DNA from: JADGRB01 sp036267635
GTDB taxonomy: Bacteria > Myxococcota_A > Polyangia > Fen-1088
Direction: 5' to 3'
Assembly (NCBI GenBank): GCA_036267635.1
Contig: DATAVR010000033.1
Span: 4,742-68,741 of the forward strand
DNA: 64,000 nt
This document shows positions 42,650-50,490 of this stretch, one piece after another (position 1 is the first letter of the stretch; the number at the start of each line of letters is the position of its first letter). The translations under genes were made by a program, and so were the position numbers. The notes under the pieces were generated by a model. It did not search any database and was not told the origin of the DNA. It worked only from the letters and a program-made list of their open reading frames with translations.

Positions 42650-44313
42650 GGCGGCGGAAGCCGGCGCGGCGCCAGGCGACGGCCCCCGCGCTCGGCGCGT
42701 TCGCGTTGCTCGCGTCGCTCGCCTCTGGGCTGGCGCCGCCGGCGCGGGCCGCGGCGCCAGCGGGCGAGGTCGACGCCGTGGTGGTGTTCGCCGATCGGGC
42801 GCGGGTCACGCGGCTGCGCGCGGCGCGCTGCCAGCACGGCGTGGCCCAGGCGACGTTCGAACGGCTGGCGGCCACTCTGGACGCGCGCACGCTGCGCGGC
42901 GAGGTGCTCGAGCAGGCCGAGGTGATCGGCCTCGCCTCGGAGATCACCCACGAGGAGACCTCGCCCGAGACCCGCGGCAAGGCGCTGCGCGAAGAGCAGG
43001 AGAAGATCGAGGCGGATCTTCAGGCGAAGGCGTCGCGACAGACGTCGATCGCCACCGAGCTGGCCGATATCGCCGGCTACGCGCACCTGGTGAGCGCCAA
43101 CCTGCGCGAGGGGATGCGCAACCCGCAACCGGCGACGGCCCTCTGGGGGCAGTCGCTGGACGCCCTGCGCAAACGGCGGGCGGCGCTGGAAGAGGAGCGG
43201 CGCAAGCTGACGAGCGCCACCCGCGCGTTGCGGCTCAGCGAAGACAAGGTGACGCGCCAGCTCGCCGCCGTGGGGGGAGAGGCCCGCGTGTATCGGACCG
43301 CCACCGTCACCGTCGGTTGCCGCAACCTCCACGAGGTCACGGCGTCGCTGTCGTACGTGGTGCCGGGCGCGACCTGGCGGCCCGACTACGATCTCGACTT
43401 CGTGCCGCACGGCAAGAGCAAGGTCGGCCCTGGCGTCGCGCGCCTCACCGTCGGCGCCGTGATCCGCCAGGCGACCGGCGAGGACTGGCCCGCCGCCCGC
43501 ATCTCGCTGTCGACGGCGCGGCCCAAGCTGGGAACCGAAGCGCCGCGCCCGGCGCCGTTGCTGGTCGACGGCTACGAGGAGCAGCGAAACAAGGTGATGG
43601 TGCAGGCCGAGGAGCGGCGGGAGAAGCTCGAAGCGGGCGCGAAGAACGCCGGCGGCGGCCCGGCGTCGGTCGGGCTCGACGACAAAGGGAACGCGTTTGT
43701 CCTGACGCTGCCCCACCGGGTGACGGTGATCGCCGACGGGCGGCCGATCTGGGCGCCGGTCGACGTGGTGGAGGCGCCCGCGGCCTCCAAGCTGGTGGCC
43801 AGCCCCAAGCTCGACGAGCACGTCTATCAGGTGGTGGCGCTCGAGAACCCCGCGGTCTATCCGCTGCTCGAGGGGCGCGTTCGCAGCTACCGCGCCGGCT
43901 CGTACGTCGGCGACACGCAGCTTCGCTATCAGGGGGTCGGCGCGCCGTTCGAGGTCTCGCTGGGGGTCGACGACGATCTGGCGGTCGAGCGCAAGGTCGT
44001 GGAGGAGCAGGACCGCGATCCGTCGTTCCTCAGCTCGACGAAGCACATCGTCCGCGCCTACCGCACGAAGCTCACCAACCGCGCCGCCAGCGGGACCGAG
44101 AGCGTCGAGCTGCGCGAGAACGTGCCGGTGTCGAAGATCGACGACGTCAAGGTGGAGATCGTCGCGGCGCAGACGACGCAGGGCTACGCGCTCGATCGCG
44201 AGCGTGGCTTCCTGACCTGGACGGTGCCGCTCCAGCGCGGCGAGTGGCACACCATCGATCTGGCCTATTCGATCCACCTGCCCGACGCCTGGCAGGTGGG
44301 CGCCGGGCCGTAG
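42646..44313 (+). CDS. MuiA-like DUF4139 protein, second copy
   Basis: 555 residues, a paralogue of the gene before it without the insertion. Signal peptide (ALGAFALLASLASGLAPPARA), DUF4140-like start (VDAVVVFADRARVTRLRAAR), coiled coil (about 110-200), and DUF4139 with SLSYVVPGATWRPDYDLDFVP, RQATGEDWPAARISLSTARP and a C-terminal WTVPLQRGEWHTIDLAYSIHLP. The two genes probably make interacting or redundant envelope proteins. The ATGA overlap with the first copy shows translational coupling. The stop abuts the stop of the convergent membrane-protein gene directly. Confidence 0.82.
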   Translation: MRRRKPARRQATAPALGAFALLASLASGLAPPARAAAPAGEVDAVVVFADRARVTRLRAARCQHGVAQATFERLAATLDARTLRGEVLEQAEVIGLASEITHEETSPETRGKALREEQEKIEADLQAKASRQTSIATELADIAGYAHLVSANLREGMRNPQPATALWGQSLDALRKRRAALEEERRKLTSATRALRLSEDKVTRQLAAVGGEARVYRTATVTVGCRNLHEVTASLSYVVPGATWRPDYDLDFVPHGKSKVGPGVARLTVGAVIRQATGEDWPAARISLSTARPKLGTEAPRPAPLLVDGYEEQRNKVMVQAEERREKLEAGAKNAGGGPASVGLDDKGNAFVLTLPHRVTVIADGRPIWAPVDVVEAPAASKLVASPKLDEHVYQVVALENPAVYPLLEGRVRSYRAGSYVGDTQLRYQGVGAPFEVSLGVDDDLAVERKVVEEQDRDPSFLSSTKHIVRAYRTKLTNRAASGTESVELRENVPVSKIDDVKVEIVAAQTTQGYALDRERGFLTWTVPLQRGEWHTIDLAYSIHLPDAWQVGAGP

Positions 44314-45159
44314 TCAGACCGGGCGCCGCTCGGCCGGGATGGAAAAGATCAGCAGCGGGCGTGGCGACGCCGAGGCGAGCGAGGCGCGCGGCGCCGGTCC
44401 GCGGAGGCTCGACTCGCCGGGGTCCATGACCGTCTGCTTGGCCCCCACGACCATCACCGGATCTCCGTCGCGCAAGCAGTGGACCTGCCAGCCGGAGGGC
44501 GTCGCGCCCGAGGGGATCCCCAGCCCCGCATAGAGCAGGCGCAGCTCCTGGCTGTCGAGGGCGACGTTCGGCGCACCGAACAGACGGCCTTCCGAGGCCT
44601 GGATGAAGATCGTTCGACCCTCCTCGTCGACCAGATCGAAGTCGTGCAGGGACTCGAACACCCCGGGGAAGTTGTGCTGGCAGGGCAGCGCCACGCCGAC
44701 GGCGCGCTCGCCGCCGATCGGCTTGTCGAGCTGCTGGCGGCCGCGCACCCAACCGACGATGGAGACAATCCTGTCGTTCGGCTCGTGCTCGAGCGCGGTC
44801 CAATCGTCAGCCGCCACCTCGTCCGCCTGTCGGCGGAGGAGCTTCTCAATCCGTTCGTTCTTGATCCGCAAGATCGAGCGCCTGGCCCCTGGAGCCAGCG
44901 CGGCGGCCAGACCGCCGACGACGATGTAGGAGACGCGGCCCGTGAAAAACGGGCCAACGAAGATGAAGATCAACGCGCGGGCGAATTGCCGCACGACGAA
45001 CATCACGACCACGAACGCCGCCCAGAGGAACCACCCCAGCGCGTCGATTCGCATCGTTTCGCCGGTCGACAGCCAGGCCAGGGCTGGATCGTCGCGCAGC
45101 GGGGTCAACCGGTGGAGAGGCCGCACCGCCGCCTGTTCCGACCCGAACGTCCCAAACAT
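44314..45159 (-). CDS. Membrane protein with GIDE-like soluble domain
   Basis: 281 residues. A hydrophobic region (about residues 38-90, GWFLWAAFVVVMFVVRQF and ALIFIFVGPFF plus a third segment) anchors it in the membrane. The soluble part has IVSIVGWVRGRQQLD, ALPCQHNFPGVFESLHDFDLVDEE and FIQASEGRLFGAPNVAL (each partial), faintly like GIDE-type domains of membrane proteins (also seen in E3 ligases) that have no known activity in bacteria. The assignment is weak. ATG 45159 is preferred to the GTG two codons upstream. Its stop directly adjoins the stop of the MuiA pair. Confidence 0.62.
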   Translation of the reverse strand: MFGTFGSEQAAVRPLHRLTPLRDDPALAWLSTGETMRIDALGWFLWAAFVVVMFVVRQFARALIFIFVGPFFTGRVSYIVVGGLAAALAPGARRSILRIKNERIEKLLRRQADEVAADDWTALEHEPNDRIVSIVGWVRGRQQLDKPIGGERAVGVALPCQHNFPGVFESLHDFDLVDEEGRTIFIQASEGRLFGAPNVALDSQELRLLYAGLGIPSGATPSGWQVHCLRDGDPVMVVGAKQTVMDPGESSLRGPAPRASLASASPRPLLIFSIPAERRPV

Positions 45160-45271
45160 CCCCACGTTCCGATGATACCCGAATTGGCCGACTCTATGGA
45201 GACGCAGCCCTTTGGCAAACAGCCGAGGCCGCCGGCGATGCGGCCGAACGTCACGATCCCGTCGCGGGCGA

Positions 45272-46519
45272 TCAGCGCACGCAGCGGACCCAGGCGCCGG
45301 TGAAGTAGTTCCACTCGGGGCCGCCGTTCTTGCCTGTCGCGGTGCCGGCGTTGTAGCCGGTGAAGCCGTCGTCGAAGTTGATTGCCCAGCCGTTGCTGCT
45401 GGTGCCGTAGATCGTGCTGGCCCAGTACCAGTTGTTCGAGTACGACCCGTACTTGGTGTTGGGGAACATCGTCTTGTTGATGGCGGGCGCGACGTGCGCC
45501 TCGTCGACCAACGTCGCCAGCTCGTTGATGCTGGGGACGCGCCAGGAGTGCCCGTTGAGGCCGAGCGAGGTGCAGTAGCCGGCCGCGCCCGACCAGGGCA
45601 TCACCGCCGCGCCCGACGGCGTCGCCGAATCGGTCTGTTGCCAGACGAGCCCGGTATAGTTGTCGGTCACCTCGCCGCTGGCGGCTGTGTATTGATTGGG
45701 GGGCGGGACAGCGAAGACAGTCTGTCCCTCGCCGCTGCCGTTGCCGCGTACGCAACGAACGTACGCATCGCTGGTGGTCTTGGCGTAGGCGTTGCTGGTG
45801 AACCCGCTGCTCATTCCGTAGATCCAGGAGAAGCCGCTGGTGTTTTGACCGGTGATCGTCTCGTACCAGTCCGAGCCCGTGCGGTAGTAACCCGAGGGCT
45901 CTTTGGGGAACGCGGTGGTGTCGATGGCGTCGCCGGTGCGGGCGAAGTCGACCAGCGACGCCATCTCGACGCGCGTGGGGAGGCGCCAGTCGGTGTAGCC
46001 GGCGAAGCTGCTGGTGACCAGGCTGGCGCAATGATCGGAGTTGTCCTGCCAGAACCCCTGCGTCGTGTCGGGCGCCTTCTCCCAGGCGAGGCAGGTGACG
46101 TTGTCGAGGACCGCGCCGTTGCCGAGGTCGGTATAGCTGGCCGGGTTGGGCAACCCGCTCGGCGCCGGGTTCGGCATGTGCCAGCAGGGCCACTTGTGCG
46201 TCCCGCAGGTGGCCGGAACGCAGGCGCCCGGCGAGCCGCCGCTGCCGGTCGTGCCGCCGGCGCCGGTCGAACCGCCAGCGCCGGTGGTGCCGCCATTTCC
46301 GGTGGCGCCTCCGCCGCCGGTCGCGCCGCCGCTGCCGGTGGTGCCGCCGCTGCCGGTCGACACGCCCGAGCCGCCGGAAGCGCTGCTGCCGCCGGTCGCG
46401 CTCGCGCCGCCGGTGGCGCCGTTCGATCCCCCGGCGCCCGTCGAGGAGGCAGCTCCGCCACAGCCGAGGGCGGCGAACGCAACCGGCAGGACCAAGATCA
46501 AGCGAGGCAGACACTTCAT
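45272..46519 (-). CDS. Lipoprotein with two DUF1566 (Lcl C-terminal-like) domains
   Basis: 415 residues: signal segment with lipobox-like AALGC, a Gly-rich spacer (about residues 22-100), then two tandem copies of the DUF1566 fold. Copy one: VTCLAWEKAPDTTQGFW ... YTDWRLPTRVEMASLVD ... GFSWIYGMSSGF ... AYVRCVRG. Copy two: GLVWQQTDSATPSG ... HSWRVPSINELATLVD ... YWASTIYG ... GAWVRCVR. Each has the WRLPT/WRVPS motif and the terminal RCVR with a disulfide-forming Cys. These domains belong to the formylglycine-enzyme-like/FGE or C-type-lectin-like fold group and are thought to bind ligands. ATG 46519 follows GGGAGG at a spacing of about 8. Confidence 0.83.
   Translation of the reverse strand: MKCLPRLILVLPVAFAALGCGGAASSTGAGGSNGATGGASATGGSSASGGSGVSTGSGGTTGSGGATGGGGATGNGGTTGAGGSTGAGGTTGSGGSPGACVPATCGTHKWPCWHMPNPAPSGLPNPASYTDLGNGAVLDNVTCLAWEKAPDTTQGFWQDNSDHCASLVTSSFAGYTDWRLPTRVEMASLVDFARTGDAIDTTAFPKEPSGYYRTGSDWYETITGQNTSGFSWIYGMSSGFTSNAYAKTTSDAYVRCVRGNGSGEGQTVFAVPPPNQYTAASGEVTDNYTGLVWQQTDSATPSGAAVMPWSGAAGYCTSLGLNGHSWRVPSINELATLVDEAHVAPAINKTMFPNTKYGSYSNNWYWASTIYGTSSNGWAINFDDGFTGYNAGTATGKNGGPEWNYFTGAWVRCVR
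46230..46440 (-). repeat. Gly-rich spacer repeats
   Basis: Spacer-coding repeats (GTTGAGGST-like units) in the DUF1566 lipoprotein gene, similar to those of neighbouring lipoproteins. Confidence 0.7.
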
Positions 46520-46628
46520 GACACAAACCTCCCGGAACCCGTTTGTAACTGCGTCCGTTTCGTCGATAATCTCTCGCACGTGCCGATGATGAAAGGGCGC
46601 GTCGCCGGGCTTTTGGTGCGAATCGACC

Positions 46629-47003
46629 TCAGCGAAGCTCGATGATCTTGCCGCCGGGCGCGACGACCAGATCGACGCGGGCCTTCTCTTCGCCCGGCAG
46701 CGCCACCAGCTCGAGCGACCAGACCAAGGTCAGCATCTTGCCGCGGAAGCTGTAAGGGGCCGGGGGCAGGGTCAGGAAAAAGGCGCGCCGCTCGGCCGCC
46801 GCCGGGTCGGGCAGGGCGATGCTGTCGGCGATCTTGTAGTCGCGGCCCCCGCGGCCGTGGATGGCCCAGCTGAGGCGGAGCTCCATTCCCCGGGGCGGAA
46901 TGGGCGTCGACCAGACCGCCACCCCGGCCACCCGCGCTCCGGGCTCGAAGGCGGTGCGCCCCTGCTCCAGGGTCAGCTCCAGGGTGAGCGCCGCGGCCGT
47001 CAC
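46629..47003 (-). CDS. Small beta-sandwich protein, arrestin-like pattern
   Basis: 124 residues from GTG 47003, beta-rich: LTLELTLEQGRTAFEPGARVAGVAVW, GMELRLSWAIHGRG, RAFFLTLPPAPYSFRGKMLTLVWSLELVA (in part). The order of strands and the PxxYSFxG-like LPPAPYSFRG recalls the C-terminal arrestin-like domain; this is a fold guess only. It starts 2 bases after the stop of the preceding gene in the same operon, downstream of the PEGA kinase. No signal peptide. Confidence 0.6.
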   Translation of the reverse strand: MTAAALTLELTLEQGRTAFEPGARVAGVAVWSTPIPPRGMELRLSWAIHGRGGRDYKIADSIALPDPAAAERRAFFLTLPPAPYSFRGKMLTLVWSLELVALPGEEKARVDLVVAPGGKIIELR

Positions 47004-47005
47004 GG

Positions 47006-47497
47006 CTACGCCACCGGAAGCACGATGACGGGAAAGGCGCCGGTCCAGAGCGGCGTCGCCTGGTGAGCCGCCTCGACGACGATGGCCCAAGCGATCTCGT
47101 TCAGCCGGCCGCCGATCGAGGGGACCGTCGACGCCGGGACGACGACCGCGCCGCGTCCGTCGGCGGTGCGCGCGTCGCGGTCGGGCATCCGGCGGTCGAT
47201 CTCCAACGTCAAGAAGGGGCGCCTGTCCGTCACGATCGAGATCCCCGTGCGCGCGCTGATCCGTTGGCGCGCCACCTCGCTCCCCACCAGCGCCACCGAG
47301 ATGTTGGTGACGTCGCGGGCGCCGTAGTCGAGCCGCCAGGTCAGCTCGAGCTGCTCGCCCAGGCGCAGCGCGGGGGGCGCGACGACCTCGGCCTTGGGCG
47401 GCGCGCGGCCAACCAGACCACGCAGCCAGTGGGCGAAGCCACCCGAGCCGATCGGTCTCAACGCGCGCGGCGGCGCGGAAGGGCGGGGCGCGCTCAT
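47006..47497 (-). CDS. Beta-sandwich protein, kinase-operon partner
   Basis: 163 residues from ATG 47497, whose ATGA overlaps the kinase stop. After a short Pro-rich N-terminus it is beta-rich: PALRLGEQLELTWRLDYGARDV, ISVALVGSEVARQ, FLTLEIDRRMPD and IGGRLNEIAWAIVVEAAHQATPLWTGAFPVIVLPVA (parts). Strand order (LxWxLxG, SVALVG, AIxVxAxxxxxPLWxxxFPVxVLP) matches the same arrestin-like pattern as the next gene, so the pair are probably distant paralogues. Its role could be to bind kinase substrates or membrane lipids (inference). No signal peptide or membrane helix. Confidence 0.6.
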   Translation of the reverse strand: MSAPRPSAPPRALRPIGSGGFAHWLRGLVGRAPPKAEVVAPPALRLGEQLELTWRLDYGARDVTNISVALVGSEVARQRISARTGISIVTDRRPFLTLEIDRRMPDRDARTADGRGAVVVPASTVPSIGGRLNEIAWAIVVEAAHQATPLWTGAFPVIVLPVA

Positions 47498-49074
47498 TCG
47501 CCGACGGTCGCCAGCGTGAACCGCCGCTTGAAGGTCTCGCCCGGGTTGATCAGGACCGCCTCGACCTGATCGATCTGCAGATCCGATCGCTTGAACTCCA
47601 GCTGATGCCGGCCGCAAGCGACGTCCTGGCCGACGACCGGCGTGTGGGTGCCGATGCTCTTGCCGTCGATCCAGACCTCGGACCAGGGGACCGAATTGAC
47701 GGTGACCTTGCAGCCGGCCCGCACGGTGGGAGCGGCTTCCGCACTGTCGACCACGGCGAGCGCGCGCGTCCGGCGCAGCGGCGGAGTCGCCGGCTCACCG
47801 GGGCCGAGGGCGGTCACAGGCGGCGGGGCGGGCGCGGCGAGGGGGACGATCCAGGGCGTCACCTCTCCCTTCGGCATCGGATGCGGCGGCCGGCGTGTGC
47901 CCTGCGAGGTGGCGGCGAACTCTTCGGCGACCGAGGTGGGGGTCGCTCCCAGGCCGAGCACGCGCACGAGGACGCCGACCGCGACGGCGATCGCCAGCCC
48001 ACCGACGACGGCGATGGTCCGCCGCTCGGCGAACGTCGTCGGGGGCGGCGCCGGCTCGGCGTCGAGGTCGTCGGGCCGATCGATCTCGTCGGTGCGCGTG
48101 TTTCGACGCACCTCGCCCGCCGTCACAACGGCGTCGAGCGCCTGCAAGAGCTCGCCCGCGTCCCGCCAGCGGCGGCTCGGTGACAGCGCGACCGCCTTCT
48201 CGACGATCTTCTCGACCCGCCCCACGCTCTTCCCTCTGCTCCGCGGCGTGGGCCGCGCGGTCGACATCACCTGCTCGAAGATCTGCTCGTCGGGGCCGTC
48301 GCTGTAGGGCGGTTGATCGGTGAGGATCTCCGTCAGCACCAGCCCCAGCGCATGGACGTCGGTGAAAGGACCGGTGCGCGTGAAAGTGACCTGCTCGGGC
48401 GAGGCATAGTGCGGAGAGAACGCCGACGTGCCGCCGGTGCTGCCCGCATGCGGCGGGCCGGCCTTGGTCTGGCCGGCGTTGGTTTCTTCGTGCGTCGCTC
48501 CGACCTGGACGATCTTGGCGATGCCGAAGTCGAGCATGCGCAGGATCGGACCGCGCTCCGTCATGACCGCCATCATGTTGGCCGGCTTGATGTCGCGATG
48601 AACGACGCCGTAGCGATGGGCGTAGGCCAGCGCCTCGAGGACGGGGCGCAGGAGCGCCACCGCCTCGGCGACCGTGCGCCCTCCTTGCCCGCGCCGCCGC
48701 TCGAGATCGCTCTCCAGCGTCTCGCCGTCCAGCCACTCGAGGGCCATCCAGGGGGCGAGCTCCCCCGACGCCGAATGAGCGACGCCGAAGTCGTGGACGG
48801 TGACGATGTACGGGTGCTTGAGCCGGGCGATCGTCTTGGCCTCGGCGGCGAACCTCTCGCGAAAGCGCGCCTCGGCCACCTCGTCGAGCCCGGGCGGCGT
48901 CTTCAGGACCTTGAGCGCGACCGGCCGCTCCAGCGCCAGTTGGTGGGCGCGGTAGACGACGGCGAACCCACCTTCGGCGATCGGGCGCTCGACGTAGTAG
49001 CGCTCCCCGAGCGTCGCGCCCACGAGGCCAAACCGATCCCCGGTCGCTGGGCTCTCCGCCATTCGAGAGACCAT
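47494..49074 (-). CDS. Ser/Thr protein kinase with transmembrane helix and PEGA domain
   Basis: 526 residues. The kinase (about 25-300) is complete: IAEGGFAVVYRAH loop, Lys55 in PVALKVLK, HRDIKPAN with Asp161, DFG in MLDFGIAK, and SPEQV. A helix of about 23 residues (353-375, AVVGGLAIAVAVGVLVRVLG) crosses the inner membrane, and the periplasmic C-terminus (about 440-525) is a PEGA domain (KVTVNSVPWSEVWIDGKSIGTHTPV, in part), a cell-wall-facing module often attached to Myxobacteria-type kinases. ATG 49074 has GAAGG about 4 bases upstream; ATG 49062 is possible. It leads an operon with the two beta-sandwich genes (ATGA and 2-base gap). Divergent from the esterase gene. Confidence 0.9.
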   Translation of the reverse strand: MVSRMAESPATGDRFGLVGATLGERYYVERPIAEGGFAVVYRAHQLALERPVALKVLKTPPGLDEVAEARFRERFAAEAKTIARLKHPYIVTVHDFGVAHSASGELAPWMALEWLDGETLESDLERRRGQGGRTVAEAVALLRPVLEALAYAHRYGVVHRDIKPANMMAVMTERGPILRMLDFGIAKIVQVGATHEETNAGQTKAGPPHAGSTGGTSAFSPHYASPEQVTFTRTGPFTDVHALGLVLTEILTDQPPYSDGPDEQIFEQVMSTARPTPRSRGKSVGRVEKIVEKAVALSPSRRWRDAGELLQALDAVVTAGEVRRNTRTDEIDRPDDLDAEPAPPPTTFAERRTIAVVGGLAIAVAVGVLVRVLGLGATPTSVAEEFAATSQGTRRPPHPMPKGEVTPWIVPLAAPAPPPVTALGPGEPATPPLRRTRALAVVDSAEAAPTVRAGCKVTVNSVPWSEVWIDGKSIGTHTPVVGQDVACGRHQLEFKRSDLQIDQVEAVLINPGETFKRRFTLATVGE

Positions 49075-49122
49075 CACACCTTCGCGCGCCCGATCCGTCA
49101 AGACCGAGCATAATGACGCCGC

Positions 49123-50016
49123 ATGAGCTGGGTGCGCCGGTTGGTGCTGCTGGGTTCGCTCTCGATGCCGGGCGTCGCCGCACGAAGCGCGGCTGCCGAG
49201 GCCCCGCCGCCGCGCCCGGCCGCCCCGCATCACGTGGTCGCCAACTCCGAGGTGCGCGTGCTCCCCGTGTCGTCCAACGGGCGCGCCTACCAGCTCTACG
49301 TCGGGCTTCCCCCCTCGTACGGCAAGCAACCGAACCGGCGCTATCCGGTGCTCTACATCTGCGACGGCTACTGGGACTTCACGCTGCTCAACAGCCTGCT
49401 CGGCGGCTTGCTCTACGACAACGACGCCCCGGAAATGATCGTCGTCGGCTTCGGCTACGCCGGCGCCAACCCCGATTACAACGTCCTGCGCGCCTACGAC
49501 GACTCGCCGGTCCCGAGCCCCTCCGACAAGGAGGGGAAAACCACCGGCCACGCTCCCGAGTTCCTGCGCGTCGTCGAAAACGAATTCATCCCGTTCGTCG
49601 AGCGCGAGTACCGCGTCGACCGGTCGTTTCGGGCGCTGGGCGGCAGCTCGTTCGGGGGCCTGTTCGCGCTCTACGCGATGCTCGAGCGGCCGGGGCTGTT
49701 CCAGGGCTTCATCGTCGCCAGCCCGGGGGTCAACTTTGCGAACGATTGGCTGTTCGGGCGCGAGGCCGAATTCGCCGCAAGTCACAAGGATCTCCCGGCG
49801 CGGCTGTTCATGACGGGCGGCGGGGCGGAGAACGCGGCGTTTCTCGCCGCCATCCGCCGGTTCGACGAGCGGCTCCAGAGCCGCCACTATCTGGGCCTGC
49901 AGTACAAATTTCGCCTCATCGACGGCGAGCGCCACGCCGGGGACAAGCCCGAGACCTACAACCGTGGTGTCCGCTTCGTCTTCGCGCCGCTCGCCGCCAG
50001 CCCCAACGACAAGTAG
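49123..50016 (+). CDS. Exported alpha/beta-hydrolase, CE1/esterase-D-like
   Basis: 297 residues with a signal peptide (RLVLLGSLSMPGVAARSAAA). The esterase family (PF00756) motifs are RYPVLYICDGYWDF, MIVVGFGYAGANPDYN, HAPEFLRVVENEFIPFVEREYRV and the nucleophile elbow GGSSFGG (Ser176 in the G-x-S-x-G). A His in GERHAGD and an acidic residue near FMTGGGAEN could complete the triad. Members include feruloyl/acetyl-xylan esterases of CE1 and siderophore esterases, so xylan-side-chain removal is possible here but unproven. It diverges from the PEGA kinase gene across 48 bases. Confidence 0.8.
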   Translation: MSWVRRLVLLGSLSMPGVAARSAAAEAPPPRPAAPHHVVANSEVRVLPVSSNGRAYQLYVGLPPSYGKQPNRRYPVLYICDGYWDFTLLNSLLGGLLYDNDAPEMIVVGFGYAGANPDYNVLRAYDDSPVPSPSDKEGKTTGHAPEFLRVVENEFIPFVEREYRVDRSFRALGGSSFGGLFALYAMLERPGLFQGFIVASPGVNFANDWLFGREAEFAASHKDLPARLFMTGGGAENAAFLAAIRRFDERLQSRHYLGLQYKFRLIDGERHAGDKPETYNRGVRFVFAPLAASPNDK

Positions 50017-50025
50017 AGCGGGCGG

Positions 50026-50379
50026 TCAGCCGAACGTTTCGCCGTTCCAGCCCCAGAGGTAGCCGACGGCGTCCGAGAACTCGATGTAGATGCGATCGCG
50101 CGCCACGCCGAGCCCGGCCGCCAGTCGATCGGCGAGCTCGCGCGACAGCGTGGTGGTGTCGTCGGCGGTCATCTTGCCGACGTTCTTGACCGCCACGAAC
50201 GCCGCCGGCGCTGGGTCGCCGCCGAACGTCATGGCCACCGCCGGCAGAAGGCCGGTCATCACCCAGCGTTCGGGTTTCCCGAAGCGCGCCGCCAGCAACT
50301 TCGAGAGATCGCCGAGCAGCTTTTTTTGCGCCTCGGCGGCCGGCGCCGGCGCAGAGCTGAAGACCTGAACGAGCGGCAT
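50026..50379 (-). CDS. MIF/tautomerase-family protein
   Basis: 117 residues of the macrophage-migration-inhibitory-factor family: N-terminal MPLVQVFSSAP with the catalytic Pro2, KLLGDLSKLLAARFGKPERWVMT (in part), TFGGDPAPAAFVAVKNVGKM, and a C-terminal IYIEFSDAVGYLWGWNGETFG. The terminal WGWNGETF motif is shared with eukaryotic MIF. The enzyme has phenylpyruvate/keto-enol tautomerase activity in the family. Cytosolic. It is convergent with the esterase gene and divergent from the FKBP gene. Confidence 0.85.
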   Translation of the reverse strand: MPLVQVFSSAPAPAAEAQKKLLGDLSKLLAARFGKPERWVMTGLLPAVAMTFGGDPAPAAFVAVKNVGKMTADDTTTLSRELADRLAAGLGVARDRIYIEFSDAVGYLWGWNGETFG

Positions 50380-50490
50380 CCGCTTTTCCTAACGCGGCTG
50401 CCGCGCGGGCGCAAATCGGCCCTGCCGGGGGCCAGCGCCCCCTCGACCCCAGGGCTGTTGTCTGGCCCGTTCCTGTGCTACGAGGGGCGA

